This document shows, one piece after another, positions 15,809 through 25,486 of a DNA stretch of 64,000 nucleotides. Position 1 is the first letter of the stretch. Every line of letters starts with the position of its first letter. The position numbers were made by a program, and so were the translations under genes. This stretch comes from Blautia schinkii (GTDB lineage: Bacteria > Bacillota > Clostridia > Lachnospirales > Lachnospiraceae), in assembly GCF_013304825.1 (NCBI RefSeq), contig NZ_JAAWUO010000018.1:1-64000 (forward strand), read 5' to 3'. Under the pieces are notes generated by a model. That model was not told the DNA's origin, ran no database searches, and was given only the letters and a program-made list of their open reading frames with translations.

Positions 15809-16975
15809 CTAACTTAATTTTTCCTTCTCCCTCTTACTTTTCAAAATGCTTTCCCACACATAAGTATAAAATTTATGATTGTTATCGCTATGAGATTTAG
15901 AGATTTCCAAATAAGCTTTTTTACCGGATACTCCGATATATTTCCATAATTCCGAATCATTAAGTGAAAATTTATAAGAACTAATTGCTATTTTTCTCAT
16001 ATAAATAGAATTCGTATCCGGCATGTTCATCAAATAGCCAAGGCACCCCTGCATATTTCTCTGCGTTGCAGAACTGATGCGATGTAATAAAATAAATCCA
16101 CAATACCCTCTCTCTTTATGATTCAAATCTATTCTAATATGAGTTCTGAAAACGCGAAAATCTCCTTCATACACTTCACAACGGCCTGCATCATAATGAT
16201 CATTACTCATTTCCCGTGCTTTATAGTTTTTCAAGCTGGTATAACTATCCGATCCATCTTCTCCTTCCAAGACCTTGTTCAATCCTTCTTCATCCAACAA
16301 ATACTCTTCGGAAATCCGTAAAATCAGCCGCACTTTCAGTTTTAATCCATCCGGATATATTTTTATTTTACCGCCTCTGATTTTTCCATCGGAATCGGAC
16401 GCGGCATAAAAGCAATAATAGGAACCACAGTAGAACTCCCTCACAGAATCATCGACCTCTCCTGCTTCCGCCTCATGTTCCAAAATAGCTTCCGTATGAG
16501 TACCTGCGCTATACTTCTTTACACATTCCTTTTGCGTATCGAAAATCGTCCTAAAATCTTGGGCTGTCGCAGAAAATTCATACAAACCATTTGCCTTTTG
16601 CAAAAGCATTTCTATGGTTTCCTTCCAGAACACTTCTTTTTCAGCCCGCAGTTGTCTTCCATCATCACCATTAAATATAAAAACATCCGCATTTATTTGA
16701 AAGTTTTCCTTATAGAAATCACATAATGCTTTGGAAACTGTTTCTGCAGAATAGCCTGTATTATCGTTTAGAACATTTTTATATACTTCCTGCAATTCTG
16801 CTATCAGCATACTATTAACCGGTTTTTCCGCCTTTAAACGATTATAAAAATAAGAACTACTATATTTCAAGTTTTTTTCTATTCCTATGCCTTTTCGTGA
16901 ATAAATGTCATTTCCTTCAAATTTTTTTGCCCCTATGGCATTTAATAATCTGTTTAACAAATCTTCGCTTTTCAT
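15809..16975 (-). CDS. hypothetical protein
   Basis: This is a 388-residue soluble protein that I do not recognise. The N-terminal 60 residues are helical with an HTH-like look (RKGIGIEKNLKYSSSYFYNR). The central part is aromatic-rich and beta-type (GSYYCFYAASDSDGKI, then FRTHIRIDLNHKERGYCGF), like effector-binding or hydrolase-inhibitor folds. The C-terminus is basic (SILKSKREKEKLS). It has no membrane segment or signal peptide. It is a single gene between the nucleotidyltransferase and a gene-poor stretch. A regulator is possible but unproven. Confidence 0.55.
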   Translation of the reverse strand: MKSEDLLNRLLNAIGAKKFEGNDIYSRKGIGIEKNLKYSSSYFYNRLKAEKPVNSMLIAELQEVYKNVLNDNTGYSAETVSKALCDFYKENFQINADVFIFNGDDGRQLRAEKEVFWKETIEMLLQKANGLYEFSATAQDFRTIFDTQKECVKKYSAGTHTEAILEHEAEAGEVDDSVREFYCGSYYCFYAASDSDGKIRGGKIKIYPDGLKLKVRLILRISEEYLLDEEGLNKVLEGEDGSDSYTSLKNYKAREMSNDHYDAGRCEVYEGDFRVFRTHIRIDLNHKERGYCGFILLHRISSATQRNMQGCLGYLMNMPDTNSIYMRKIAISSYKFSLNDSELWKYIGVSGKKAYLEISKSHSDNNHKFYTYVWESILKSKREKEKLS

Positions 16976-17120
16976 TACTCATCTCCATTTCAAAGTTACT
17001 CATTTTCATTCTGAAATAGTAAAAAAATAATACTTTCTCTTTATTGATGCACAATCTATTTTATGATACAAACAATATAGCACCACTTCACAGCATCCAT
17101 TATGAAAGGAGAATTTAATT

Positions 17121-17225
17121 ATGTTAAAACGATTAAAAAACATCTTTTTTAAAAAATTTATTTTCCCAATCCATATTGAAATTTCAGTCCACTTGTCTAT
17201 TACAACTATGCAAACGCCTCTCTAA
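17121..17225 (+). CDS. possible 34-residue peptide
   Basis: AAAGGAGAATTTAATT precedes an ATG that starts a lysine/phenylalanine-rich peptide of 34 residues (MLKRLKNIFFKKFIFPIHIE and on). It has a good ribosome site but atypical content, and no relative is known to me. The remainder of 16976-17493 shows no gene; it is AT-rich with the small palindrome ATGCCTGGCACC...GGTGTCAGGCAT. Confidence 0.25.
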   Translation: MLKRLKNIFFKKFIFPIHIEISVHLSITTMQTPL

Positions 17226-17493
17226 CAATGGGCTCGGCGTTTCCAATGCCTGGCACCTAATCAGAATAAAGGGTGTCAGGCATCCAACCTTACATATCAT
17301 ATCCGCTGTATCAGCAACCTGTTTAATATCGACTATTAGCTCAATGCTATTTTATCCGATAATTTATTGACTTTTGTCCATATTGTGTTCATATGGTCTG
17401 ACCCTAAAATTTTGAATTTAATATGCATTTATATATCAATTTCAAGTAGTTTCCATTTAAACCACGTTCAGAATGCCAAACACTATCAAGCAT

Positions 17494-18657
17494 TTATTTT
17501 CTTATCCCAAGTGAATACTTCGTCACCCGAATACTGTTTTCTATACTTTCCCTTACTTGCTCATCATCTTGAATATTCCGAATTTCGATTGGAGTACAAA
17601 CAATTTGATTGCGGTCTACTTTCGTCGGTGTATTCGCTCCATATGCATCTACGGTATAGTTCCATAAGTCTTTGCAGCCAACAATAGTTACGCAAACATA
17701 CATCGCAGTTGAACGCCCCAATTTTTGATACATTTGTGATGTTTCCTGTATCAATCCCTTGAGTTTTTCTACGAAGTCAAATATAATCAAATATCGTTCC
17801 GTTTTTAGTTGCTGGCTTCTTGAATTTTGTTCTCTTATCTGAAAATCCATTTTTAGTTCAACAGCACCATTGTTAAAAATCTGTAGCTGCTCAAAATCCC
17901 GCTGTTCAGAGTAATCAGGAAAATAGACGCCATCCACATTTGGAACCGCACGGTCATAAATCATGCCATTAAACAAATCATCAAAATTCAACTTTCCTTC
18001 TCTGTACAGATCATACATCGGAACGCAATCACTTCTAAATGTGGCTGGAATCACCTGTACAAGTGCAAATGGTTTCTTCATTTCTGTAAAGTGTTCTTCC
18101 AGTCGTTCTTTTCTAAAGCTCTTGATATCTTCTGACAGCATTGCAGCGTTTAAGAATCCATTTCGTATCTCTGTATAACTCATTGCCTGCTTTTTGTTTC
18201 CATGCCTTATGTAGAAATGAAACTGTCCTTCTGGTTCTTCTGTAATATATGGTTTGTACAGTCCTCGTTGAATATGAAGTACCACAATATATTTGTCATC
18301 TTGTAATGAAATGAACGAAAAGGCCACATCCGGTACAGTTGGGCGAATCGCCTGTAGTTCATTCCGGCGATCCAATTCAAAGCGATCAATATTAGGAATC
18401 GAAATCCCCGCTAATATACTGGCTACTCCAGAAGTTTCTCCGATTCCATAAAATATGTATCCTCCGTCTGCATTTGCGAAGGAACAAACATCATTTCTGA
18501 ACTCAGCTTGTTTCTCCCTCTTGTTGCACTTATCTACAAGTGGCGCAAAATTCACCTTATAATCAATAAAATTATTCTCTCGATAGGCATCATTATTGAG
18601 AAGGACCTGAAGATCATCCGCAGTCCATTCTCCAAATTCTTTATTATTTATCTTCAT
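17494..18657 (-). CDS. AlbA_2 (Schlafen-like) domain protein
   Basis: The start at 18657 is chosen because GGATAGGAGGAATAAACAC precedes ATG; upstream in-frame codons belong to the conserved leader element. The protein has about 387 residues. Residues about 5-165 form an AlbA_2/Schlafen AAA_4-type domain: the signature NNFIDYKVNF, then FRNDVCSFANADGGYIFYGI, then HFYIRHGNKKQAMSYTEIR. The C-terminal 200 residues have no recognised domain. AlbA_2 proteins are often putative regulators or defence genes. It is preceded by a structured leader shared with 2532-2591. Confidence 0.75.
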   Translation of the reverse strand: MKINNKEFGEWTADDLQVLLNNDAYRENNFIDYKVNFAPLVDKCNKREKQAEFRNDVCSFANADGGYIFYGIGETSGVASILAGISIPNIDRFELDRRNELQAIRPTVPDVAFSFISLQDDKYIVVLHIQRGLYKPYITEEPEGQFHFYIRHGNKKQAMSYTEIRNGFLNAAMLSEDIKSFRKERLEEHFTEMKKPFALVQVIPATFRSDCVPMYDLYREGKLNFDDLFNGMIYDRAVPNVDGVYFPDYSEQRDFEQLQIFNNGAVELKMDFQIREQNSRSQQLKTERYLIIFDFVEKLKGLIQETSQMYQKLGRSTAMYVCVTIVGCKDLWNYTVDAYGANTPTKVDRNQIVCTPIEIRNIQDDEQVRESIENSIRVTKYSLGIRK

Positions 18658-18686
18658 GTGTTTATTCCTCCTATCCAGAGTTACTT

Positions 18687-18748
18687 CTTCACATCTCAGC
18701 CAGTCATAAGACCGTTGCCTGCTGCTCACCACGGAGAGGTGTGTGAAG
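18687..18748 (-). ncRNA. conserved structured leader element, copy 2
   Basis: This copy keeps the CCGTGGTGAGCAGCAGGCAA core of 2532-2591 and its paired ends, and shows a stem-preserving loop change. It lies 30 bp upstream of the AlbA_2 ribosome site, so it would sit in that mRNA's leader. A frame through it (VSSRQR and on) is present in both copies but has no ribosome site. Confidence 0.45.
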
Positions 18749-18760
18749 ATTTGAGCAGCT

Positions 18761-18790
18761 ACCGTGTGAGCAATCTCACACGGTCTTTTC
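18761..18790 (+). terminator. hairpin with T-rich tail
   Basis: CCGTGTGAG-CAAT-CTCACACGG is followed by TCTTTTC on the plus strand. It separates the VanZ-like gene end from the AlbA_2 leader. The T-run orientation fits plus-strand termination, but the same hairpin may serve as a barrier on the minus strand. Confidence 0.5.
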
Positions 18791-18799
18791 TATTATCTA

Positions 18800-19414
18800 T
18801 TATTCCATAGATATGTGCCTCGAACCAGCTCTTGAAGTTTTTAGTTTATAACAACCCCAATATATGATTCCACCTATCAATCCCCCAGCTGTATTACTCA
18901 CTAAGTCAGATATCTGAAAAGTTCCGACACGAAGGATAATTTGACACACTTCTATACTAAGCGAAAATAAAATGGAAATCTTAATTGTCCTATAACAGAT
19001 TTGCAAAAATCCCTTCTTTCCTTTGAGAATTCTATCTTTTAATGCCCAAAGCATAAGCATTGAAAACGGAATAAACAGAAAAACATTCTCTATTAATTCT
19101 GTGCTTAAGGTGCCGTCAGAAAAATGAAAACTCCAATTTCCCAGGACATTTCCTATTGGATTCCCCCAAATCTGACGACAAAATATGGTTCTAAAAAGAA
19201 TTAAGCAAGTGTATACCGCCAATATATAAATTCTTCTATATTCTTTGGATTTTTTAAATTCGTTCATCCAATTACTAAGCACTGCTTTCAATCCAATCTT
19301 TTTCCACTCTGTATACAAAAGCATAAAAAGTGCCGCCATAACTATAGATACAAATAAATATTGATAAAGTGTCGAGATGATATTGACACAAATTTTATCT
19401 ACTATAGCATACAT
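18800..19414 (-). CDS. VanZ-like membrane protein
   Basis: This 204-residue protein has about five membrane helices. The VanZ-type motifs ENVFLFIPFS, SIEVCQ and GTFQISDLVSNTAGGLIG appear in order in the C-terminal half. VanZ-family proteins confer low teicoplanin resistance in some hosts, but the biochemical role is unclear and many sit in glycan clusters. It is the last gene of the exopolysaccharide operon, 10 bp after the flippase. Confidence 0.8.
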   Translation of the reverse strand: MYAIVDKICVNIISTLYQYLFVSIVMAALFMLLYTEWKKIGLKAVLSNWMNEFKKSKEYRRIYILAVYTCLILFRTIFCRQIWGNPIGNVLGNWSFHFSDGTLSTELIENVFLFIPFSMLMLWALKDRILKGKKGFLQICYRTIKISILFSLSIEVCQIILRVGTFQISDLVSNTAGGLIGGIIYWGCYKLKTSRAGSRHISME

Positions 19415-19424
19415 CTGTCTCTCC

Positions 19425-20876
19425 TTATTTTTTTATCTTTATCAAGAATCCATTAACCATAGAAAGTGCTGCATCATTTTTTAATGCCAAGAGTGCAGTG
19501 ATGTATACTATAATCGACATTAAAATTTTCACAATAAGATTTACGATAAATGAAGTCAAAAAAACATCACAAACAGCAGAAACAATAATAATCCCAATGC
19601 ATCCAATAAGCAGACTTATTACATAGTGCAAAGAAACCTTTATTCTTAATACTTTCCTCACATAAAAGTATTGATAAACACACATTAGTACTTCAGCTAA
19701 AAGAGTCGTAAATGCAGCTCCGTTTTGTTTGAGAGTTCCAATTAAAGCAAAATTCAAAACAATATTCAGAACTGCGCTCATTATAGTTCCTTTTAAAACG
19801 ACCGTTTCTTGTTTCATTGGCAGTAAAACAGCATTAGTATAATACGTTGCAATCATTGAAAACGCCAAACTCACACTTAAAATTCTTAACGATGTTGCAG
19901 CTTCTGCATATGATGCTCCAGCGATAATTTCAATTACAGCATCAGATGTAACAAATATTCCAACCATCACTGGAAGCAATATCATCATGAACATCTTAAA
20001 AATATCAATTGCTGTTTTTTCATACTCTTTCTTGTGATTTGTTGCAAGATAATTAGATAATCTTGGTAACGCCACGAGAATAACTGCCGCTATACAGCTT
20101 TTCAGCACAGTATAAACATTAACAGATGTTGAATACAAGCCCACATGAAATTCATCAGACAAGAAGCCAAGTATTGTTTTATCTGAGTTAACATATATTG
20201 TCGTTGTAACCGTAGATGCAAAAATTATCATGATTGGCTTAATATGCTTTTTCAAGTTAAGATTTCTTGTGAAACGTATCTTTACATATTTTTTAGCATG
20301 AAAAAAATTAAAAATATTGGCACCTGCATTAGCAATAACTGTTGTTGCTGCATATGGAACATAATCAGATTCATTATGAACAAACAAAAACAGCAACACT
20401 AAAGCAATAATATGTACCACGAGAGAACGCACCGTAATATATGCATAATCTTCGACAATCGAATAAAGCCATGTCACACCAATCAGATTACCAAATATCG
20501 CCAAACTCTGAACGGCAATCAAAGGTATATACGAGTGAAACTTAGGAACAGCAACGACCACAATAACAAGAGCAATAATTGAAATCGCAACAGATATTAT
20601 ATTGATTGAAAACATTTCACTGGAAAATGCTTCAAGATCTTCTTTGCTATCTCGTACCCTTGCTCCTTCTCTGATTGCATATGTTGCTATTCCCAAGCCT
20701 GCAATCAGCACAAAATAACTCACAACAGAATTTGAAAAATCCACTTTTCCCATATTCTCGACTTGCAAAACACGTGCAGCATAAGGATATGTTATAAGTG
20801 GAAATATAACTGATAATATTGTTTTCAATCCATTCAATAATGCATTGACTCCAATAGACTTCTCTTTTCTTTCCAT
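19425..20876 (-). CDS. Wzx-type polysaccharide flippase
   Basis: This 483-residue protein has about 12-14 predicted membrane helices and is of the polysaccharide-biosynthesis/MATE-like (MOP) superfamily. The opening NALLNGLKTILSVIFPLITY and YPYAARVLQVENMGKVDFS are typical of Wzx proteins. It would flip lipid-linked repeat units across the membrane before polymerisation by the Wzy-like protein encoded upstream (24013-25467). The ATG follows AAGAGGTGATAG at a somewhat long distance. Confidence 0.88.
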   Translation of the reverse strand: MERKEKSIGVNALLNGLKTILSVIFPLITYPYAARVLQVENMGKVDFSNSVVSYFVLIAGLGIATYAIREGARVRDSKEDLEAFSSEMFSINIISVAISIIALVIVVVAVPKFHSYIPLIAVQSLAIFGNLIGVTWLYSIVEDYAYITVRSLVVHIIALVLLFLFVHNESDYVPYAATTVIANAGANIFNFFHAKKYVKIRFTRNLNLKKHIKPIMIIFASTVTTTIYVNSDKTILGFLSDEFHVGLYSTSVNVYTVLKSCIAAVILVALPRLSNYLATNHKKEYEKTAIDIFKMFMMILLPVMVGIFVTSDAVIEIIAGASYAEAATSLRILSVSLAFSMIATYYTNAVLLPMKQETVVLKGTIMSAVLNIVLNFALIGTLKQNGAAFTTLLAEVLMCVYQYFYVRKVLRIKVSLHYVISLLIGCIGIIIVSAVCDVFLTSFIVNLIVKILMSIIVYITALLALKNDAALSMVNGFLIKIKK

Positions 20877-20886
20877 AAATAAACTA

Positions 20887-21705
20887 TCACCTCTTAATCA
20901 TCTTTAATATCTTTTTTGTCGCCCATCTAATGAAATTTGACCATCCTCCAATTTTTATTGAGGCATTCATTTTGGACATGCTGCCCCCCCCCGCTAATTT
21001 TTCAATTTCATGAAGATTATAGGAAAGATATTTCGGAAGTGCAAACGGATATATCGCTACTCCGTGTTCATCTATATTTATTTTTATCGTATGTAATTGA
21101 TTCATTGTTTTAACCAACTCATACTGTTCTTGATCCTGCTTGGAACGATTTGGAAACATATAAAAGATATTCGTTGATGAGCCTGGAATTCGTGTGTAAT
21201 ATTCAATGTATTTCTTTTCTCCAGTAGTGCAGTATTCTTTAAGGTACGGATTTTGTTCTAAATGATCAAAATGGTGACTTAATGAAAACTGCCCAGCAAA
21301 AGAATATGATATTTCTGCATTCAATTCCATTGCAAGAATTGAACCTATAAATCCACCTGATGAAGCCCCTACACATCGAATAGTGTATCCTTTTGTTATA
21401 CTTCTAATAAAATCAATCAGCTTATCATAAGTATTAACCCTACTATTAATTCCTTTAACATACCAAGAAAGCCAAATATCTCGAATGAATATCTCTAATT
21501 CAGGTTTACACTCGGCTCGTAAATTAGACCACTCATAACGATTTCCTCCAATTATTTTATCTTTAAATGACTGAAGATTATCTTTTTCATACAAGGCATT
21601 ACTGGAGCAATAAATATACGCCAATCCATTCTTACAGTTATTGTATTCAATCTTATAATTATCTTTCTCATACTCCGCTTGAATTAAATCATATATATCA
21701 TTCAT
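20887..21705 (-). CDS. alpha/beta-hydrolase-like exopolysaccharide-cluster protein
   Basis: This 272-residue protein lacks a signal peptide. GASSGGFIGSILA near residue 113 fits the nucleophile elbow G-x-S-x-G of alpha/beta hydrolases, and HGVAIYPFALP near residue 216 may carry the catalytic histidine. Similar proteins occur in capsule clusters and may edit the polymer or its acylation; this is inference. Residues AGGGS near position 238 are encoded by a run of nine G (20994-21002), a possible slippage site. If it slips, the last 35 or so residues would change. Confidence 0.55.
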   Translation of the reverse strand: MNDIYDLIQAEYEKDNYKIEYNNCKNGLAYIYCSSNALYEKDNLQSFKDKIIGGNRYEWSNLRAECKPELEIFIRDIWLSWYVKGINSRVNTYDKLIDFIRSITKGYTIRCVGASSGGFIGSILAMELNAEISYSFAGQFSLSHHFDHLEQNPYLKEYCTTGEKKYIEYYTRIPGSSTNIFYMFPNRSKQDQEQYELVKTMNQLHTIKINIDEHGVAIYPFALPKYLSYNLHEIEKLAGGGSMSKMNASIKIGGWSNFIRWATKKILKMIKR

Positions 21706-21720
21706 CCTTATACCCTCAAA

Positions 21721-22719
21721 TTAGTTAATTCTTTTCTTGCCATATAGTTCTGGAATAAAACGATTACTAAATATAACAATAGGAATCACCACCAGAACAC
21801 ATACTATAAAAACAGATAATGTCATTATAATATCCGGGCACTCAAAATGTGCCACTGTGAAAAACATTTCTATTACATTTTTAAAGAATTGAGTTAGCAC
21901 GAACTGCCACACATATATAATAATAGAATTCCTTCCACACCAATTAAAGAACACATTTTTTCGCATAAAATCTGCAACTATCCAAACAACCGTGATTCCA
22001 CTTAAGGCTCCAATTATAAACACGGGAAAGTTTCCATAATTGTTATTGTACATTGTAACGCTAGAATTACATAATGCACAAACCAACAATATCCATAATT
22101 CACCAATCAATAATAGAATCTTCTTTTCTTTCCGGTTACAAATTCGTTTTAATTGACTTGGCAAAAAACCTCTACACGCAAATCCTAGCAAATAAAAGAA
22201 AAACGCCATTGGGACAACATTTATATAAAAAAGTGATTCATCAGGCCATTCTATTTTATATTCAAACAACACTCCTAAAACAATACATAACCCACCAAGT
22301 ATCATCTGGTATTTTATGCTTGTAATACGCACCATCCGCGAAATAAAATAAAATAAAATTACTACTATGAAAAGGACTTGAAGAAACCAATATCTCCAAA
22401 ATTGATATAGAAAATCAATTTCAGCTAAACTTTTACCTTTCATCACGACAGTAAACAATCCATAGTATATGTATGAAATCAACCCTAATAAGATTTGTGG
22501 CAAAAGAATTGTTTTCAACTTACCAAGAACGAACCTGCCCCCTGTTCTTTTATCTCCAATTTTCGCAACTAAACCTGAGAGGAAAAAGAAAAGGGGCATA
22601 TGAAACGTCAATATAATTTTATTCAATGGACTTTCGACAGAATAAAAGCTATGTCCTAAAACTACAAGTAAGATTGCAATTCCTCTTGCTACATCTATTT
22701 GTTCATCTCTCTTTTTCAC
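21721..22719 (-). CDS. acyltransferase family 3 membrane protein
   Basis: This 332-residue protein has about ten membrane helices and is of the acyltransferase_3 family. RDEQIDVARGIAILLVVLGH carries the family's R-x-x-x-x-D-x-x-R-G-I-A...H pattern with the active-site histidine, and FHMPLFFFLSG follows. It would acetylate a sugar of the exopolysaccharide. It starts at GTG, overlapping the preceding glycosyltransferase stop (GTGA), so the two are translationally coupled. Confidence 0.88.
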   Translation of the reverse strand: MKKRDEQIDVARGIAILLVVLGHSFYSVESPLNKIILTFHMPLFFFLSGLVAKIGDKRTGGRFVLGKLKTILLPQILLGLISYIYYGLFTVVMKGKSLAEIDFLYQFWRYWFLQVLFIVVILFYFISRMVRITSIKYQMILGGLCIVLGVLFEYKIEWPDESLFYINVVPMAFFFYLLGFACRGFLPSQLKRICNRKEKKILLLIGELWILLVCALCNSSVTMYNNNYGNFPVFIIGALSGITVVWIVADFMRKNVFFNWCGRNSIIIYVWQFVLTQFFKNVIEMFFTVAHFECPDIIMTLSVFIVCVLVVIPIVIFSNRFIPELYGKKRIN

Positions 22720-23999
22720 AATTTATTCTTCCAATCGTCTATAATCTCTTTGTAATTATTTATTGTTTTATCTACTACAGCATCTTCACCCTGTCGGCTT
22801 CTAATCCATTCATACGATGATTTAGAAAATTGCTCAGCCAAAGAGTCTGAATCAAAAATTCTAGATATATACTCTGCTAACATTAATGGCTCGTTGAATG
22901 TATAAAGATACCCATCTTTTCCATCGCGAAGCATCTCTGGAACTCCACCTACAAAACTGGCAACACACGGTATTCCAACTAACTGAGCCTCACACAAGGA
23001 ATTCGGACTATTCTCAATCGCGGACGGCAAAACCATTACATTCGCCTTTTTTAATTCGTTGACTATCTGTTCCGCGTCAAGTATTCCCGTAAAATGTATG
23101 CACTCCTGCAACTCGTTGGCTCGTATTCTTTCAAATAAATATTTAACATATCCTGGTTGAAGAAGTTTTTCCTTTACAGTTGAATTTCTCATTACATTTT
23201 TTCCAGACATATACAATTCAACATCTGGATACCGTTTTTTTAAGATTTTCATTGCGTCCAAAAGAATATGAAGTCCCTTGATTGGCTTAAATCCTTGATG
23301 CATAAAAATCCTGTGATGTCTGATTTTATTGACATCCCAACGTGTTGCCTGATAAAACTCTGGTCTGATTAATTCTGGTGCATAAATATATTTTGTTTCA
23401 GGATTAACTGCTAAAGAGGAAACTTTATCCCACGTAGTTCTTCCGCCTACATACTGAATGCCTCTCAACATTTCCTTTTCATATCTACTACGTCTAATTT
23501 CTTTCTTTCTATCCCATATAATACCAGAATGTCTGACAATATCCCTCAATGAATAGGTTCTAATAATGTCTTTCATCTCCATCCCAGCATACGCATCTTT
23601 ATAGTAATTAGACAAAATTCCTTGTAGCGTAAGAAAAAGCGGTACGTTAGGCTTCATCTTAATCAATTCATAAGGAACCATTGATTCACTTCCATGAATA
23701 TGTACCAAATCCGGTTTAAAGTCCGAAATAATATATTTCCAAGACTCTCGTATTTTTTCTCCGCCACCACTTCTCATGACTTCTTTTCCATTAGGCAGAA
23801 AATAAAAATCCACATTATCAACACGAAACTTTTTTACACTGTCCTCATCTGCAACTGAAACAATTGCAAGTTCAATATCGTCTCTATATCTTAATTTTGC
23901 AGCCAACGCGCGCGCCCATGTACACGCATATTCCGACTTTCTTCCTATTTTGTCTGCCACTTCTGGAAATGTGACAAACACTGTCCACATTATTCTCAT
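22716..23999 (-). CDS. glycosyltransferase family 4
   Basis: This 427-residue GT-B fold enzyme has HIHGSESMVPYE in the N-domain. In the C-domain it has HQGFKPIKGLHILLDAM, and MVLPSAIENSPNSLCEAQLVG carries the nucleotide-sugar-binding E-x7-E pattern, followed by GIPCVASFVGGVPEMLRDG. It transfers a sugar onto the lipid-linked repeat unit at the inner membrane face. It lies 13 bp downstream of the polymerase gene. Confidence 0.85.
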   Translation of the reverse strand: MRIMWTVFVTFPEVADKIGRKSEYACTWARALAAKLRYRDDIELAIVSVADEDSVKKFRVDNVDFYFLPNGKEVMRSGGGEKIRESWKYIISDFKPDLVHIHGSESMVPYELIKMKPNVPLFLTLQGILSNYYKDAYAGMEMKDIIRTYSLRDIVRHSGIIWDRKKEIRRSRYEKEMLRGIQYVGGRTTWDKVSSLAVNPETKYIYAPELIRPEFYQATRWDVNKIRHHRIFMHQGFKPIKGLHILLDAMKILKKRYPDVELYMSGKNVMRNSTVKEKLLQPGYVKYLFERIRANELQECIHFTGILDAEQIVNELKKANVMVLPSAIENSPNSLCEAQLVGIPCVASFVGGVPEMLRDGKDGYLYTFNEPLMLAEYISRIFDSDSLAEQFSKSSYEWIRSRQGEDAVVDKTINNYKEIIDDWKNKL

Positions 24000-24012
24000 T
24001 ATACTTCTCCAC

Positions 24013-25467
24013 TCAACGTAATCTATGTGAAATTGTAAACCTAAATTTTTCTTCTAATGCAATCAACCAAATTCCAATAACTGCATACCATATATTTGCT
24101 TCTATAGTATTAGTACTTACAGCCATAAATAAAGATAGCCAGAATACTATAACTGTATAAAACAATCTTCGATATAAAGTTCTTGACCGACTTCTCTTCA
24201 AATCAACCCATAGTGCCAGCCAAACTATAATACAAGAATACAATGGTGAAAGTATTTTACCAAATTGCATAACAGATTCAGTTATGACTGGAATAATAAA
24301 GTCTGCCCTTCCAACTGAGCTTTGAAAGTATGATGTAGCTGTTTTGAAATCACTAAGTCCTAAAATTTTCATTGCATATGGAAAATTAAAGAAACAATCG
24401 ACTAAAATTCCTGCTAAGCCGCGTTCATTATTATATTGTTCAGCTGTCACCATTCCATTAGCAACCGGGGTAATGCCTTCAAAATATTCATCGAAATATT
24501 CAGCCGTAAAATACTTTCCAGTAGCATCAGATACTTTTACATTAGTTTCACCAAATGACATAATTTTAAGAACTGATCCCATGAGTACCACCATGAGTAT
24601 CCCAACAATGCCTATTGTCACTATTGCCTTGGTCTTATTGGGAAAAACACGAATAAGCGCATACGCCGACACAATTACTGCAATAAGCATATTCCATCTT
24701 GATACTGAAAATCCACTTGTCCACATGCTAGAAATAAACCCAACGCATATCAATCCAAGAAAAAGTACTTTTATCCACTTAGTTGTCACATAACGGGCAA
24801 TCAAATCAATTAAAACAGTGAAAAGCACCAACAAACCAATATGAAAAAAGGCCTTATAAATGCCAGGTATGTCAGAATAATATTCTTGTGTAGTTATATA
24901 GCCCATAATTCCCATCTCGCTTCGCGTTAAAAGTGAAAAATTAAATAAATATCCTCTCAACTTAGAATTCACAGCTATAATAAAAAACCAAAATAATATT
25001 ATTGTAACAGTAAGAGGGCGAACAAATTTCTCCTCAGTTTCAGTATTTCGATCTAACGAACTCTGTTTATGTACTATTGAGGACCAGAAATGCATGATTG
25101 CACCAACGGCAATCTCTTCATACGCCATGTACCACACTGCTTCATTTAACTGACTGCTAATCCTAACTCCGCTATAATTATCAGTTAATGCATATAATAT
25201 TGGTATCATTATAAAACGACAGAACATCGTCACTTCAATAATTACAAGAGCTAACCCCGGCTGCTTCCTAAAGGCTTTTCTCGAAAAACACAATGACACA
25301 AAATATGCAATTGGTAGTACAAAAAGATTATCAACCAAACCACTGGACTTATTATAAATTGCAGTAAAGAATGCCGTAACAATGCACACAATTATAAGAT
25401 AATTCCAAACTGTTAGTGCAATTTTTGATTTCGATTTTTCTCTATCCTCAAAATATGATTCTTTCAT
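24013..25467 (-). CDS. Wzy-type polysaccharide polymerase (putative)
   Basis: I start at MKESYFEDREKSK (25467) with GGCAGGAGAAATT upstream; a longer frame would overlap the fucosyltransferase gene. The protein has about 484 residues with 10-12 membrane helices and a large loop between the later helices (about residues 290-370), the usual Wzy layout. Sequence similarity within this class is very low, so the call rests on topology and context beside Wzx. It would link flipped repeat units into the polymer. Confidence 0.7.
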   Translation of the reverse strand: MKESYFEDREKSKSKIALTVWNYLIIVCIVTAFFTAIYNKSSGLVDNLFVLPIAYFVSLCFSRKAFRKQPGLALVIIEVTMFCRFIMIPILYALTDNYSGVRISSQLNEAVWYMAYEEIAVGAIMHFWSSIVHKQSSLDRNTETEEKFVRPLTVTIILFWFFIIAVNSKLRGYLFNFSLLTRSEMGIMGYITTQEYYSDIPGIYKAFFHIGLLVLFTVLIDLIARYVTTKWIKVLFLGLICVGFISSMWTSGFSVSRWNMLIAVIVSAYALIRVFPNKTKAIVTIGIVGILMVVLMGSVLKIMSFGETNVKVSDATGKYFTAEYFDEYFEGITPVANGMVTAEQYNNERGLAGILVDCFFNFPYAMKILGLSDFKTATSYFQSSVGRADFIIPVITESVMQFGKILSPLYSCIIVWLALWVDLKRSRSRTLYRRLFYTVIVFWLSLFMAVSTNTIEANIWYAVIGIWLIALEEKFRFTISHRLR

Positions 25468-25486
25468 AATTTCTCCTGCCAAGCAA

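Noticed and set aside
17494-18732. Longer AlbA_2 protein starting at the GTG at 18732
   Set aside because: The extra residues lie in the conserved leader element; a proper ribosome site precedes the ATG at 18657.
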